DNA of 64,000 bases from Oegoconia quadripuncta. Taxonomy: Eukaryota > Arthropoda > Insecta > Lepidoptera > Autostichidae. Of the stretch, positions 34,998 to 47,432 are shown one piece after another. The notes beneath the pieces are model-generated. The model had not been told where the DNA came from. It did not search any database and worked only from the letters and a program-made list of their open reading frames with translations. The position numbers were made by a program, and so were the translations under genes. Each line of letters begins with the position of its first letter. Position 1 is the first letter of the stretch. The DNA is taken from NCBI GenBank assembly GCA_949316235.1, contig OX438748.1, positions 25,794,575 through 25,858,574 of the forward strand. Reading direction: 5' to 3'.

Positions 34998-35350
34998 GAG
35001 CGTCGGTGGCTCAGCGGTTAAGACGCCGTCTCCCAACTTGGGAGGTCCGGTTTCGTTTCCTACAACCTTGGGATCTTCAAGAGCAGTGATTAAGCATTTA
35101 CTGGGATTGCGTGCTTCATCTTGGACCACATAATTACTAATGTACCTTTATCCGACTGCTTTTAAAACGCTCAAGGAAAATATCTTGAGGAAACCTGCAT
35201 GCCAGAGAAATAAAAATTCAAAGGCACGTGAAGTCTTCAGTCTTCAACCCGCATTGGACCAGCGTGGTGGACTATGTCCATACTCCCTCATTATACGAGG
35301 GAAAGTCCATATCCCTGCAGTGGGATGTTTACGGGCTGATGACGATGAAT
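34998..35350 (+). mobile_element. SINE-D with LINE-E segment inside (chimera)
   Basis: SINE-D head at 34998-35055 and body from about 35140, but 35056-35138 is LINE-E sequence ('cctacaaccttgggatcttc', 'catttactgggattgcg'). Confidence 0.75.
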
Positions 35351-35627
35351 ATTAACATGTTATGTCGTTCAAACTGAACGTGACTGGAGTAAATCTATTG
35401 CTTTATTTGACATGACAGTGAACATTGCCAAGTATTATTTATGTCTGACTTGGCTGACTGGACAACGTTTCCTTTGCCATACAAGAATTGAGAAACAAAA
35501 TGAGTTTACGGCGGGAATTCTTTACGATATAATTTTTGAGGTGGATCTCACAAACTCGGAAGAGTATAATATCAGTTAGTAACAAAATAGTTTAGTATAT
35601 TATTAGACAGATTCAGAAATGAACGGG

Positions 35628-35899
35628 TAACCGCCTCATTGGCTCTATGAAAACGATATGAGATTTAAAAAACGGATGTCGCAAGTTAGATTCCCAGTGG
35701 GAGACATGTTTAGTACTGGGTTTGGTAGGTGCTAGGTCATTTTTAAATGTCCGCTTGGCATATTCCTAATTAATTCCTAAACTAAAGCCTTTTCTAAGTC
35801 TGCTGTCTTAATGGTAAAGTTGTGTTGCGGTTGGATGAAATAAGATAGCCAGGAGGTCAATTAAGTTAGAGGTTCTACATTCACTTAACATCAGGAATG
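35628..35899 (+). mobile_element. Diverged SINE-C
   Basis: 'taaccgcctcattggctct', 'ttaaatgtccgcttggc', 'cttaacatcagga'. Confidence 0.55.
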
Positions 35900-36327
35900 A
35901 AATATAAGTTATTGGCATAGGTACTTTTAATTATTTTTTTAATATAGATCTTTGAAAGAACATTGTTTTTCCTTGCTTTACGAAATGTAAGTCGATTCCA
36001 AGAACTCCAATGAATTAGAAAATGAAAGGAATTTTCGAGAGCTCGCGGCAACGCGGTAAGATATAACAATAAGTAGGTAATCAATTTCTTAATAATTTAT
36101 TGCAACCTATTGTAACCGTTGAATGCCATTATCAACCGTTCGATTCAGTGTTGAAAGGAACGAGCATTTGGTATTTAAATTATTAGATTTCCTTTTCAAA
36201 ATACTTACAATTTACTTTGTTATGACCTAATTCGTTGTGATATTATTTTAGATTTTTTTTTTAATATGATTTAATAATATTATCATCAACAGGCTTATGT
36301 GTCCACTGTCGGGACTGGGAGAGGGTG

Positions 36328-36603
36328 TAATAATAATAAATAAATTGTACATACAGACAGCGACAACTACTTCCATACTAAGCAACTAGGCTTGTATTAT
36401 GGATACCAGAATCAGATGGTTGATAAACTACACAAATACATTTTTTTTGTAAATTAATACAGATTTAAATGAAAACATCCATAACTCGGGAACATATAAA
36501 ATGCCTGTATTCCTTATACAAACGTATGCCCCTAGCGGGATTCGGATCCGCGACCTTTTGGTATAGCATCAGAGTTTCTAACCACTACACCAAACAGGTC
36601 GTC
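36328..36603 (-). mobile_element. SINE-A, near full length
   Basis: TAATAA tail, 'ccatactaagcaactaggc', head 'cgcgaccttttggtatagc' and 'aaacaggtcgtc'. Confidence 0.8.
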
Positions 36604-36702
36604 AAGTCGATCATTGTATTGATGATTCATTTCTTTTAATTATAATTTTTATTGGCATTGAATGGTTACAACATTGACATCTAACTGGTTTCCATGTTCT
36701 TT

Positions 36703-36804
36703 ATTTATAATAAATGAAAAACATCTATAACTCGGGAACACACGTCTGTATTCATCATACAAATGTGCCCCTAGTGGGATTCCAACCCGCGACCTTTTGG
36801 TATG
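36703..36804 (-). mobile_element. SINE-A fragment
   Basis: 'acatctataactcgggaaca' to 'gcgaccttttggtat', head truncated; about 100 bp from the previous copy. Confidence 0.7.
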
Positions 36805-38025
36805 GATAACCCCAGCGCGGATTGGGGGGACTTGTGTCAGTTTTTAGCTGCTCCTGTTAGTCACGGACTTGCTTTAACGACTGCCTTCAATTTAAAAAAA
36901 CAGAAAACGACTTTTAAGATACCCTCCGCTCCACTGCTGAGGGCCTCCTCTCACTATGGAGGGCATGGGCCATAATTCACCATGAGCCTAGTGCGGATTA
37001 ATGGATTTGTGAAAAACTAGTTAGTACCCGAGTGTTTCAATCCAAGTGAATGTCACCGACTTCGGTTAATAACAGTTAAATTCAGTAATCAGTAATCAGT
37101 CATTTATTTACATAAGAATATAGTAATGTAGGTACAGGTGTTATAATCTTAGTTAAGTTTCTATATTCTACCAAATCGGCATGTAAACATTCTTTATTCT
37201 ATAAAACATCTAAAAAATACATTCAATAATAAACATAATTCTTCCGTGCTATATTGATACGCAATGTCGTAATAATTTTTTTTTCATTTTTTTTTTAATT
37301 TCTTTTTATTTATATAATTAAATTTATCCATGTCAAGTTTTATGATTTCATTTTAAATTTATCATTGAGATATTCATTTACACTGTAATAGCGTTTGTCC
37401 AGAAGCCATTCGAAGAGAAGAGTCAGTTAAATATTATTCAGTTAAATTCAGTTAATAACAGTTAATTATTATGCATTTTCTTATCTGTTGTGCAATAAAG
37501 TGTATTTGTATTGTATTTTGTATTGTATTGTTAAATAACAGTTGCACAATTCACCATGACTGTATGCAAGAGACGGGCAGAGCGCTCCCGCGCTCGCCCA
37601 CCCGCCAGGCGACGCTGTAAAAAGCCTATCGTCTTGACAGCAACTGTTCCTGCTTAAAAAAAAAATTTTTTTTTGGAGCTTTATTGTAATTGTAGAATTA
37701 TTGTGCAATAAAGTGTACTTGATTTTGACTAAATTCAAAATAACTGGTGATGGCTGTTTACCGTGCGCTCCAAAGCAAGGAAGCAGGTCGCATGAAAATG
37801 CAACTACTGGATACCCATCCAAGGTGAATGTGACTGCTTCACGAGTGTTGCATAATTTTGATTATTTACTAATATACATTACAATTACAGATAGATTTTC
37901 GTTTACAATCAAATCAATTTGACTGATCCAAGAGTCCTAATGATTAACTGATTAAAGCACAGTGTACAAGGAATACCCCACAAAAACATTAATGCTTTTA
38001 TTTTTAAACCTGCCTATATGTATGT
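36805..38025. other. Unassigned stretch with LINE-like ends
   Basis: 'gcaataaagtgtatttgtat' with TTGTA repeats (37492-37530) and 'gcaataaagtgtact' (37709) look like LINE 3' ends of the AATAAAGTGT type. No coding region was supported. Confidence 0.4.
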
Positions 38026-38100
38026 ATCCATAGTACAAGCTTTGCTTAGTTTGGGACTAGATGATTGGTGTAAGTGTCCGAAATATTTTTTTTTTTTTTT
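38026..38100 (+). mobile_element. SINE-B 3' fragment
   Basis: 'atagtacaagctttgcttag' to 'gtgtccgaaatatt' and poly-T. Confidence 0.7.
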
Positions 38101-39074
38101 ATATTAATTATATTGGTATAATAATTCTATTGGTTTCGCTACAGAAATGTTGCGTGCGTTTTTCAGTAAGTGGTACTGGCAGAATAACCAGCGCTGGGGT
38201 GGACCACTATCTGTGCAGCATATGCTGAGTCAGAGCCCTTTTAGTGCACAGTGGGTACAGCCCATCGCTGGGAAAATCTTGTATGGTGTGCGTCAGTATC
38301 TTAAGCTTTCATTTATTTATTTATTTTATTTGTTGATTACATAGGGTTTATTGTTGTTGTTCTTCTATTTTGGTTCTATGTACTGTGCAGTGAATAAATG
38401 TTTTTTGAACACACTTGCTCGTAAGGTTGTTCTTATTACACCGCCTTTGGGCTCATAATCTAGGATATTAAACACGCGTGTTTTTTCATTATATTACAGC
38501 ACAAGTGCTATAATAAAGACCTGACTAAGTTACGCTTAACGCTTACAGCGAGCGCGCACAATATCGCCTCGTATGTAATGATCACCATAGTACACTTGTA
38601 TCATAATGTACTATTATCTATCTGTCTACCTATCCATAGTACAAGCTTTGCGTTCTATAAGTGAACGATAGGTTCCCGACAGAGTAGAATACAAACAGCT
38701 CATCTCTTCGCCACTAAAAGGTCGTGAGCTTAACAGCGTATAATAGTATTGCGTTAATCATGAGACTACTCTCGCCTCTTGAAAACAAACATTTTAACTG
38801 ATTTCTATGTTGTTTCAGATCAAAACTGCTAACGCGTTGCTATAGTTCAATATGGTAAGAAATCATTCCATATCTATAGGGTTTAGACTCTAGAATTTTG
38901 TTAGCAAAATTAACCCGACAAACTTTGGCAATTGCACCTACTTGACAATAAAATAATATATTCATTAAAAAAACTAGCCTTAAAAATGTTGTTTCCGAGT
39001 AAAACAATTAAATGTAAGTGCAAATGAAAATACAAATAAACAGACTTACTTCATTTGTTGTAGTGGCGTGACGT

Positions 39075-39315
39075 GACGACCGATTGGTGTAGTGGATAGG
39101 GACCCTGTCAACGAAACCAACGGTTGCGGGTTCGAATCCTGCGAGGGGTAACTGTTTGTGTGATGAATACGAACATTGTTCTTGGATGTCTACGATAGAT
39201 ATGAGTCTTGGATGTTTATATAAATATTTATGTATGTTTATCCGTTATCTAGTATCCATAGCACAAGCTTTGCTTAGTTTGGGACTAGATGATTGGTGTA
39301 GGTGTCCGAAATATT
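39075..39315 (+). mobile_element. SINE-B, full length
   Basis: Head 'gaccgattggtgtagtgga', B-box 'gcgggttcgaatcctgcg', 3' end 'gtgtccgaaatatttc'. A ~25-bp duplicated stretch ('cttggatgt...') lies in the body. Confidence 0.82.
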
Positions 39316-39663
39316 TCTTCTTTCTTTCTTAATTTCGATTGTACCTTATTTTATCAATGAGAAAAAAAGACAACATTCATATGGAAGACGCCATAGGGGG
39401 TGGCGGGGCACAGGGCGCAACACCAACAGCTCGTCTGTCTTTCAATATTTTGATTTCGGTGTGGTTTCGGTATGTAAAAAAAATATAACCAATTCGTCTC
39501 TTCTCGGGGGTATCGCAAAAGACGACTAAGGGACTTTACACCAAAAAATATCTATAGAGTTCCACGTTGCAACGGCGATGGGTTCACCCTCTGTTAGCAC
39601 GTGTGTATTTCTGTATATTTCGTAAGGTGAACCGTGAATGTTGTTTCAATCATTACAAATATA

Positions 39664-39930
39664 AATAATAAATATCTTTGCACATGTACACAGCGCCATC
39701 TAGTTCCACATTAAGCAACTAGGCTTGTATTATGGATACCAGATGGTTGATAAACTACACAAATACATTTTTTTTTGTAAATAAATATACTTAAATAAAT
39801 GAAAAACATCCATAACTCGGGAATACATGTCTGTATTCATCATACAAATTTATGCCCCTAGCGGGATTCGAACCCGCGACCTTTTGGTATAGCAGTCAGA
39901 ATTTTTAACCACTACACCAAACAAGTCGTC
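39664..39930 (-). mobile_element. SINE-A, full length
   Basis: AATAATAAA tail, 'gcgccatctagttccac', head 'agcgggattcgaacccgcg', 'aaacaagtcgtc'. Confidence 0.85.
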
Positions 39931-40845
39931 AATTCATCAAAATCATTAAACTCTTAATGTTTGGAACACCCAAACACTAAAGTTTGGGATATCTCTGACC
40001 ACCCAATTTGGGAAAAGGTCGTTACGTTATGTATGTATGTAATGAATGCCATCGCCAATTTTCAAATTGAACCAATATAACCCGCGACCCTCCGAGACGC
40101 TTGATATAATAAATCGCGCCAAAAATATATCCACAAATATATAAACAGCATATTTTACTACCCACTACATTAAATCTTATCCATGGCAATAAAATTAATG
40201 AAACCCACTGCCTCATTAGCTTTCTGTATCCGTCCCGACCCCCATATACTGATATTTGGAAGTTTTCCAAGCGGGACACTTTTTGTCCCGGACTGTCCCG
40301 GGTAAATATTATTTTATTACGGCGACATGGGGGTTATTGTTTCGGTTTTTGTTTAGCGGGTTACTATGTACGAAATGTACCGAATATCATATAGCTCTTC
40401 CCTTGTGTCTAATATGATGTGCTTTTTCTTTTTCTTCATATTTTTATTTGTAGTTCTTCCTTTGCATGCGAATGTATATATAGTACATATATAGTATAGT
40501 ATATATGTATATATATATAGCAATAAATAACTGTAATAATATCTTTATTTCGATATGTCATTAGATGCTGATTAGTCCATTTGTTCTATGTATGATGATT
40601 TAGACTCACCTGATGGCGGTTCAATGCACTTTGGAAATCACTATACTTAGCTGTTGATTTGAACGTGTGATGAAATGATTGAGGTTTTGTGTGTTGATGA
40701 TGATTGTGTAATAGCTGATAATCACTTATTTGCACCTTTCTTGAACTCAATGAATTTCGTGAATTATTTTACGGAGGGCCGTGTTTAATACTGTGCCGTA
40801 GGCAGACCACAGACTTCCACTTGCCACGATCCTGACACACCTCTT
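39931..40845. other. AT-rich stretch without recognised features
   Basis: TA-rich block at 40470-40520; 'cagactcacctgatggcgg'-like trace near 40604. Confidence 0.35.
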
Positions 40846-41150
40846 TTGCGTCATTCTTCCATCCATTCCATCTTCGGACAACCAGGCGCGGGGGGGGGTT
40901 TCCATCCATATGTTGTCAACATACCGAACATCCGCACTAAGCTCTTTGCTTCATCATTTATAATGCGGTCTGCTAAGGTATGGAACTCACTGCCCGCGTC
41001 GGTTTTTCCCGACACTTACAACCTTGGTATCTTCAAGTCTAGAGTGAATAGACATTTACTGGGTGCGCGTGATACATCTTCGGCTACATCGTCACTTTCC
41101 ATCAGGTGAGATTGTGGTCAAACGCGAAACCAGTTCATATAAAAAAAAAA
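40846..41150 (+). pseudogene. LINE-E C-terminal fragment, best-preserved copy
   Basis: Open frame reading GGFHPYVVNIPNIRTKLFAS, SFIMRSAKVWNSLPASVFPD, TYNLGIFKSRVNRHLLGARD, ending SSLSIR and TGA at 41107-41109. 'catcaggtgagattgtggtc' and an A-tract to 41150 follow. It is the C-terminal ~85 residues only. Confidence 0.78.
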
Positions 41151-41199
41151 TCTCTAATACGGTTATTCATAGTCAGGTTCGTCGGTTTAGGATACTCTT

Positions 41200-41545
41200 G
41201 TCTTGACCTTTCTTTAAGACGTCCCCGATTTGATCATTGAACGTTCGCCGTGGTCTCCCTTACCAACACTACCATCCACATTCGCATCGTGTGTCTCTGT
41301 CGTTTGTCTTCTTTCATTCATTCTCTCCACATGTCCAAAACATCTCAGCGTACCTTTTTCAATCTTTGTCACTGCGTATTCTTTGACACTTCATAACTCC
41401 TTAATTACACTATATCCTATAATTACCCTTCTATCTTTCAAAGTTACCCCACTCATATTTTTCAATGATCTCATTGCCACTGCATTAATTCTACGTAACA
41501 TTTATTTATCAAAACCATTCACCGTTACTCTACCGTGCTGATGGG
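41200..41545 (-). pseudogene. RTE-like LINE ORF fragment
   Basis: On the minus strand, with at least one frameshift, it reads KIEKGTLRCFGHVERMNERR and then GSVGKGRPRRTFNDQIGDVL and KKGQ. The pair 'L RWFGHVERM' and 'GRGRPRRTF..QIG..LKKGQ' is a C-terminal signature of non-LTR retrotransposon proteins common in Lepidoptera. Upstream, 'NGFDK' precedes a stop. Inactive. Confidence 0.65.
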
Positions 41546-42189
41546 CACTCCGTGCGTTAACTCGATGTCACAGAGGAGAGTTTTTTAAAATATATCTCGA
41601 AGTCATATCTTTAGGGATTTCTTTTCTATTTTTTCGATACCTAATTTCGTTTTCTATATATGAATTTTTATTGATCCCAACCGGGCGAAAAGCGACCGCA
41701 TTTTTCAAATTTTTTCGATTTTCAAAAACAGATTTGAGTTTATCCAATTTTTTTTTAATGGTTTTGTTAATCCTCAACGAGACGCGTCTTTTGACATCCT
41801 AAGCCACGTAGTTTTAAAACCTACGACGGCAGGGCGATACCGCACCATGTCCTATACTAAAACGATAAAATAACTTTTCAATGTTAAATTGACGAAAATG
41901 TCACGTAAGATACTTTACAAAAATCCATCTATTTTTGATGTCGGTTAAAAATTGGCGACGATTGTAATAGTTGTTGAATTAAATAATTTTGAGTCATCAA
42001 TATAATGACCAAATACTTACATTCAAGAGGGGAAAACCTCGCAAACGATGTAAGTGTCATTAAATAGTAATGGCCTCTTAATGGCGTTACCCGTAAGTCG
42101 ACTTCAGTAGTCCAATTAAGATTTTCTACTTCAGTTCGTGCCCATTATTAGTTTTTGGTTCATTAAGAAACAATTAAAAAACAAAAGTT

Positions 42190-42400
42190 AGCATTTAAAT
42201 AATAAATATTTAAAAACCAAAAAACCCGAAGGCATATTTTGTGTTTTGGATTTATTACCATAAAATGCATCCTATGACACTCCAGGTATTAAGACGAATC
42301 TAATAATACCATGCATTTCGAAATCGGTCTAGCCGTTTAGACTACAGGATGAACCAAAGGAAAGGACATACTTACATACTTACATGCACACACTCGATAA
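42190..42400 (+). repeat. Unnamed dispersed repeat
   Basis: 'gcatcctatgacactccag', 'aagacgaatctaataatacc', 'catacttacatacttaca' match 22300-22700. Related traces at 50180-50350 and 59110-59235. Confidence 0.6.
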
Positions 42401-42458
42401 ATATTACGCTACGATATACGTTGTAATTATTTATGTAGTTTTTGTTAATTCTGTAACT

Positions 42459-42553
42459 AAGAGACCGCCTTTGTACACTTCATCATCTATGCTGAATGTT
42501 CTTTGTATTTTATTTTTTGTGTGCAATAAAGAATTTAATAATAATAATAATAA
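42459..42553 (+). mobile_element. LINE 3' end with (TAA)n tail
   Basis: Nearly the same as 53126-53219: 'gaccgcctttgtacacttc', then TTCTTTGTATTTTATTTTT, then GTGCAATAAAG and an AAT repeat. Heavily 5'-truncated. Confidence 0.75.
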
Positions 42554-42839
42554 AGAGTATTTGATCGACTGATTATTTTATAAAAAAATCACCTATTTCT
42601 AATTATCACGTGACGTTTTCTTCATATAATTCCTAATTAACTAACTACATATTTAAGTTTGTCAGTTTAATAGTTTGTTAGTGGTGGTGTTGGGCAGGTA
42701 AGCACACCTCGGGCCTAAGAGTCCACTTGGCCGTTTCATTCTTTGGAATAACTTTATCGCGGTTTATGCCGCGGGGACTACTCATTTTAGCGGAAAAAAA
42801 TTATGCTATGTCATAATAGATTTACAAACGCTTGTTGCA

Positions 42840-43375
42840 TCTCAATATATGTATATAAATGACAGTATAATGTATGTACGCAAAAATATATGCCTATTTC
42901 GTAAACATTCTGATAATCATAATTTGAATAATAGAAATAAAAATAAAATTGAAATTCCACAATTTAGACTTAGCAAGGTTAGCACATCCTTTGTGGGACA
43001 CAGCATACGCTTTTACAATACATGTATTGAGTTTAACAGAGCAGAAATTTAAACGCCACATTAAAGAAACTCTGTGTAAGAAGGGTTATTACAGGATAGA
43101 TGATTATTTAGGCGATAAGGAGGTCTGGTGTTAGCTGGTCGTTATGTTAATTCCTATTGTTTTGTAATATGTTATATAAAATGTAATATTATTATAAAGA
43201 TGGAAACAAATTGAAAAGATGTGTTGTTGCGGAGTTTCTTGTCGCTTCTTCTCCCTAACCATAACACCTTGCGAAGCGATGTAGTTTAAAAAAAAAATAA
43301 CATGTTGACTTTCAATAAGTGATATTTTTGTATCCTACATTGAATAAAATATTTTTGATTTTTGTTTTTTTTTTA
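42840..43375 (+). pseudogene. LINE C-terminal remnant and 3' UTR
   Basis: Two frames carry successive pieces of one protein end: FRLSKVSTSFVGHSIRFYNT in one and FKRHIKETLCKKGYYRIDDY, LGDKEVWC in the next, so a frameshift lies near 43010-43050. A 240-bp 3' UTR follows, ending 'cctacattgaataaaata'. The UTR is repeated at 4050-4380 and in part at 12535-12625. Confidence 0.65.
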
Positions 43376-43599
43376 TAAGTAATGAAGCCTTATGTATATT
43401 AGTTAAATGAACAAACAATTATATATGTAAACACCGCATGCATCAGATAGATTACATAAAAATTATTAAATTAGAAAAAGTGTACCCATTTACCCTAAAT
43501 AAAAGTTGATCATTCAAATAGAAGAGAAGCCCAGCTTACATACAATAGTAGTATCACGAGAACCATCCCAAATTGGAGGTTAGAAACATCCCAAACACA

Positions 43600-43775
43600 A
43601 GCGATTAGTCCAAATATCATGGGCCTTCAATACATTATGTTAAAACTTTGTAACATTCAGATGTGTACTATATTACCAAATTTCATCCAAATTCGTTCAT
43701 CCGTTTCGTTGTGATTGATCAACAAACAAACATCCAAACTTTGGCATTTACAATAACTAATATTATAAAAGGGAA
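43600..43775 (-). mobile_element. Helitron-like 5' region, antisense
   Basis: 'aacaaacaaacatccaaact', 'aataactaatattataaaa', 'ttcatccaaattcgttcat'. Confidence 0.55.
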
Positions 43776-44151
43776 ATTCGGTTTATCATATTCTTTAGAT
43801 GCCCGGGAACCGAACGCAAAAGTACTTTTTCAATGAAATTGTCATACTGCATTCTAACACTGAGATATCTCGACAGCGAAAGCAGACGAGTTTTCAATTA
43901 AAATCTTCAATATGTTAAGAATTATTAAGCTATTATCTCCTTCAATATGGATATACGCGGAATTTATCTATTGAGAGGAAAAATGTATATTAATTAGCTA
44001 CAATGCTTACTTAGAGATATGCTAATATTCGATTCCCAGCAGGATGAGAAGGAAATTATGTTAGACGTTTTGGATTAAGGTAAACTCTCAAGACCCTCCA
44101 GTACTTCAAGTGAAACTAACACTGCTAATTTATTTTAGATAATTTATTATT

Positions 44152-44429
44152 GACGACCTGTTTGGTGTAATGGTTAGCAACTCTGACCACTATACCAAAA
44201 GGTTGCGGGTTCGAATCCCGCTAGGGGCATATGTTTGTGTGATGAATACGTACATGTGTACCCGAGTTATGGATGTTTTCATTTATAATAAGTATTTATT
44301 TCCAAAAGAAAATGTATTTATGTAGTATAGCAACCATCTGGTATCCATAATACAAGCCTAAAGTTGCTTACTGTGGAACTAGATGGCGCTGTGTGTTGTG
44401 TATGTCAATGATAATTATTATTATTATTA
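44152..44429 (+). mobile_element. SINE-A, full length
   Basis: Head 'gacgacctgtttggtgtaat', B-box 'gggttcgaatcccgctag', 3' core 'ggaactagatggcgctgtg', TTATTATTATT tail. Confidence 0.88.
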
Positions 44430-44572
44430 AGACGATAGCAACATTTTCTCATAAACAGAATTGCATGTCACAGTTAAGGATAAGACATTACTTATACCTA
44501 TCAAAACGGACGGGACCCCCTGATTCTCAAACTAGGTATAAACCTGTGCCCTAGGATTCAGTGTTTCAGGCA

Positions 44573-44861
44573 CATCCCACTGTAGTGATATACACCTCCC
44601 TCATATTGAGGGAGTATGGGCTATAGTCCGCCATGCTGGCCCAGTGTGTGTTGGGGACGTAACATGTCTTCGATTTTTAAATTTTCAGGCATGTAGGTTT
44701 CCTCACGATGTTTTCCTTCACCGTCCAAGAGCAGTCGGATAAATGCACATAAGTAAATAAATTAAATTTAAAAAGTCATTGGTACATGGCTTGCCTGGGG
44801 ATCGAACCTGGACCCCCCAAATTGGGAGACTGTATCTCGTCTACTGAGCCACCGACGCTCC
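44573..44861 (-). mobile_element. SINE-D, near full length
   Basis: 'catgctggcccagtgtgtg', 'ttccttcaccgtccaagagc', head 'actgagccaccgacgc'. Confidence 0.8.
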
Positions 44862-45083
44862 GACGCCTAAACTATATATCCAGTAATAAATTGCATCAGA
44901 AAGTAAACACTTTTGCCTTTAGCATGTACTTAAAGTGATAAAAAAAAAAGAATTTCCACCTGTTTATCTTGCGTGTGTGTAGTGTATATCTAGATAAATA
45001 CATAATATTTAAGTGTAGTGTGTTCCTTAGGCCAATGACAGGTTGTCATAATGTCTTAGGTGTCGAGATGTGACAGCTTCTAA

Positions 45084-45291
45084 TCCCAACTAATTTATAA
45101 ATGTGAAAGTGCATGTGTATGTCTGTATGTATTTAAGTATGTTCGTTACCTCTTCACGCCTATACGGCTGGACGGATTTGGATGAAATTTGGTGGGTAGA
45201 CAGATTAGGACCTGGATTAACTATTAAGCTATTCTTTTGCTGAACCGATTTTGATAAAATCTTCCACGCGGAGGAAGTCGCAGGCGATTAG
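45084..45291 (+). mobile_element. Short Helitron-like element
   Basis: TCCCAACTAATTTATAAATG start, 'agacagattaggacctgg', 'ccacgcggaggaagtcgc' hairpin and a TTAG end. Confidence 0.7.
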
Positions 45292-45489
45292 CTTATGTAC
45301 TACTTTTATCTCACTCGATCCCAATTTCACTGTGTATATTTTCACATTGCTTGTAATAATAATATGTGTGTCGCTAAATGGGTCAAATAAGCGATTCTTA
45401 TTCTTATTCTTATAAAGATGCGTGTGTTTGTGCGTGCGTACAGAATAAGGCAGTCTCAGCAAGTTAAGCATTTTGATGTGATGACGGTG

Positions 45490-45920
45490 GTTGGCGTATT
45501 TGGTAGATAGGCACTAAGGGAGTTTTTCCCTAATGATGGTGATGACGGTGGTGATCATATCCCAATCCCAACTAATATTATAAATGCAAAAGTTGTATTG
45601 TTGTATGTTTGTTACCTCTTCACGCCTAAACTGCTGGGATTTGGTTGCTATACAGATTATTCAGGTCATTCAATCCAGGTCGGAAAAACATATAGGCTAC
45701 TTTTTATCCCCGAAAAATGAGTGGTTCCTGTAAGCTAGGTATTATTAGTAGAGTTGCTTTTGGAGTCATAGAGAGACGCATTTGGTAGTAGAAGTTTTTT
45801 TCCTAATGATGATGGTGATGGTGATGGTGATGATGAGGGTGTTGATTGGCGTATTTGGTAGATAGGTACTAAGCGAGTTGTTTACTAATGATGGTGATGA
45901 CGGTAGTGATGATATACCCA
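45490..45920. repeat. Repeated module with GATGGT minisatellite
   Basis: 'ggcgtatttggtagatagg', 'actaatgatggtgatgacgg' occur at about 45495 and again at about 45848. A Helitron-like body (45566-45740) lies between. Confidence 0.65.
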
Positions 45921-45937
45921 TCCTAACTAATACTTAT

Positions 45938-46106
45938 TTAAATCTGCCGCCAAACAGCATTGTTAATAGCAAATTGTGTGCCGGTTATCAGAGATAAGAC
46001 AGCCAGTTCCCCAAATATTTAGGTTTCCTGGTCAGCTCGCTTCGGCCTCATTTTCACTTAACATCAGGTGTGATTGAGGTCAAGTACTAACCCGTTGTTC
46101 ATAAAA
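45938..46106 (+). mobile_element. SINE-C 3' part
   Basis: 'aaatctgccgccaaacagc' to 'caggtgtgattgaggtcaag' and 'cccgttgttcataa'. Confidence 0.7.
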
Positions 46107-46689
46107 TACTTCAAGCCTAAAACGGCTAAACAGATTTGGTTGAAATTTTGATGGTAGACAGATTAGGACCTGGATTAACATAAGTGACTGGTTCCTGTAG
46201 GATAAGTATAATTATTGGGATTACTTGAGTGACACATTTGGTAGAAGTAACGAAGGAAAAAAAAACAGCTACTTCTAACATATTTTTACTTACTAGTAAC
46301 GTGACGTTCGACAAAACCTCCCATCACCACTTTAGATATAAAGAGGCTGTATAATTTGTTGTATGTTTAATTAATAACCGTACGAGCAATTAGTCAGCTC
46401 ATCAAGCAATTTCGTCAATTACAACTTTTGTAGTTTCATCAAATAGGGCTCTTCAGTGGATCCCAGTGGATAACAAGTTAGCGAACTGCCATCGTAATTC
46501 ATAGCTACGTATATTTTCGAGCGAAAACAAAGCTCATGGAAAAATAAAACGATGGTTTCACTTACATTTATATATTATATTAGCGTCAGTATTTGTATAA
46601 CGTATTGTGTACATGATTAGAAAATTATAAATCGTTTGTTTGTTTGAATGCCCATCGCGGAAAAACTACCGAACGGATTTTGTAGGAGT

Positions 46690-46985
46690 TTTCATGGATT
46701 ACTAATTTTTGGGCAAAAAACGTTTCCCAAAGTATCACGTGCCAAAGTATGTTTCCCAAATTTTCATTTGGCAAAACAACTTTTCGCAATTTTACAATTA
46801 GCAATACTATTTTCGGCAATTTATTGTTAACAAATAAAACTTGAGCAAGTAAAAAATTTCCAAATTAATATTTGAACAAGTGATTAAAATGCGAAATATA
46901 AATTTCCTAAAGATTTGGGAAATGAAACTAGTGCGATAAGGTTTTTGGGAAGTAAAATTTACCGAAAAATATTTTGCCAAACGGA
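46690..46985. repeat. Degenerate ~29-30 bp tandem repeat
   Basis: Units resemble 'gtttcccaaattttcatt' plus 'tggcaaaa'. About ten decayed units can be lined up by the alternating CCCAAA/GGCAAA and AA-TA-TTT blocks. Confidence 0.55.
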
Positions 46986-47094
46986 AGGATACCATTTTCA
47001 TAGCCATGCCCTTTATATAAATCAGTAAAGTTTAACATTTAGGCTAACTTATAAAATCCACATTGAAATATAATCAAATTTAAAAATTTACTCT

Positions 47095-47301
47095 TCCCAA
47101 CTAATACTAGAAATGCGAAAGTTTGCGTGTGTACTTATGTATTATTTTTGTTACCTCGTCACGCCTAAACGGCTAGACGGATTTGGAAGAAATTTAGTGG
47201 GTAGACAGGTTAGGACCTGGATTATCATATGGACAAATTTTTTTGCTGGACCTATTTCGATAAAATCTTCCACGCGGACGAAGTCGCGAGCGGAAAGCTA
47301 G
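47095..47301 (+). mobile_element. Short Helitron, both ends present
   Basis: TCCCAACTAATACTAGAAAT start, 'cctaaacggctagacggat', 'cacgcggacgaagtcgcg' hairpin, CTAG at 47298-47301 followed by T. Confidence 0.8.
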
Positions 47302-47432
47302 TATTATAATATAATTGCTCATAGCCTCTTCCACCACCCTGGAAGTAACAAACATACATACAGACATATATACACACAAACTGTCGCATTTATTAGTGGG
47401 ATTAGATGGGATTATGAATTATTATAATAATG

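Noticed and set aside
37481..37822. 113-codon minus-strand frame as a gene
   Set aside because: It runs through LINE-like 3' ends (AATAAAGTGT) and a poly-T tract.
38150..38460. LTR retrotransposon end near 'aataaatgttttttgaacac'
   Set aside because: No matching second LTR, no convincing primer-binding site and no gag-pol sequence.
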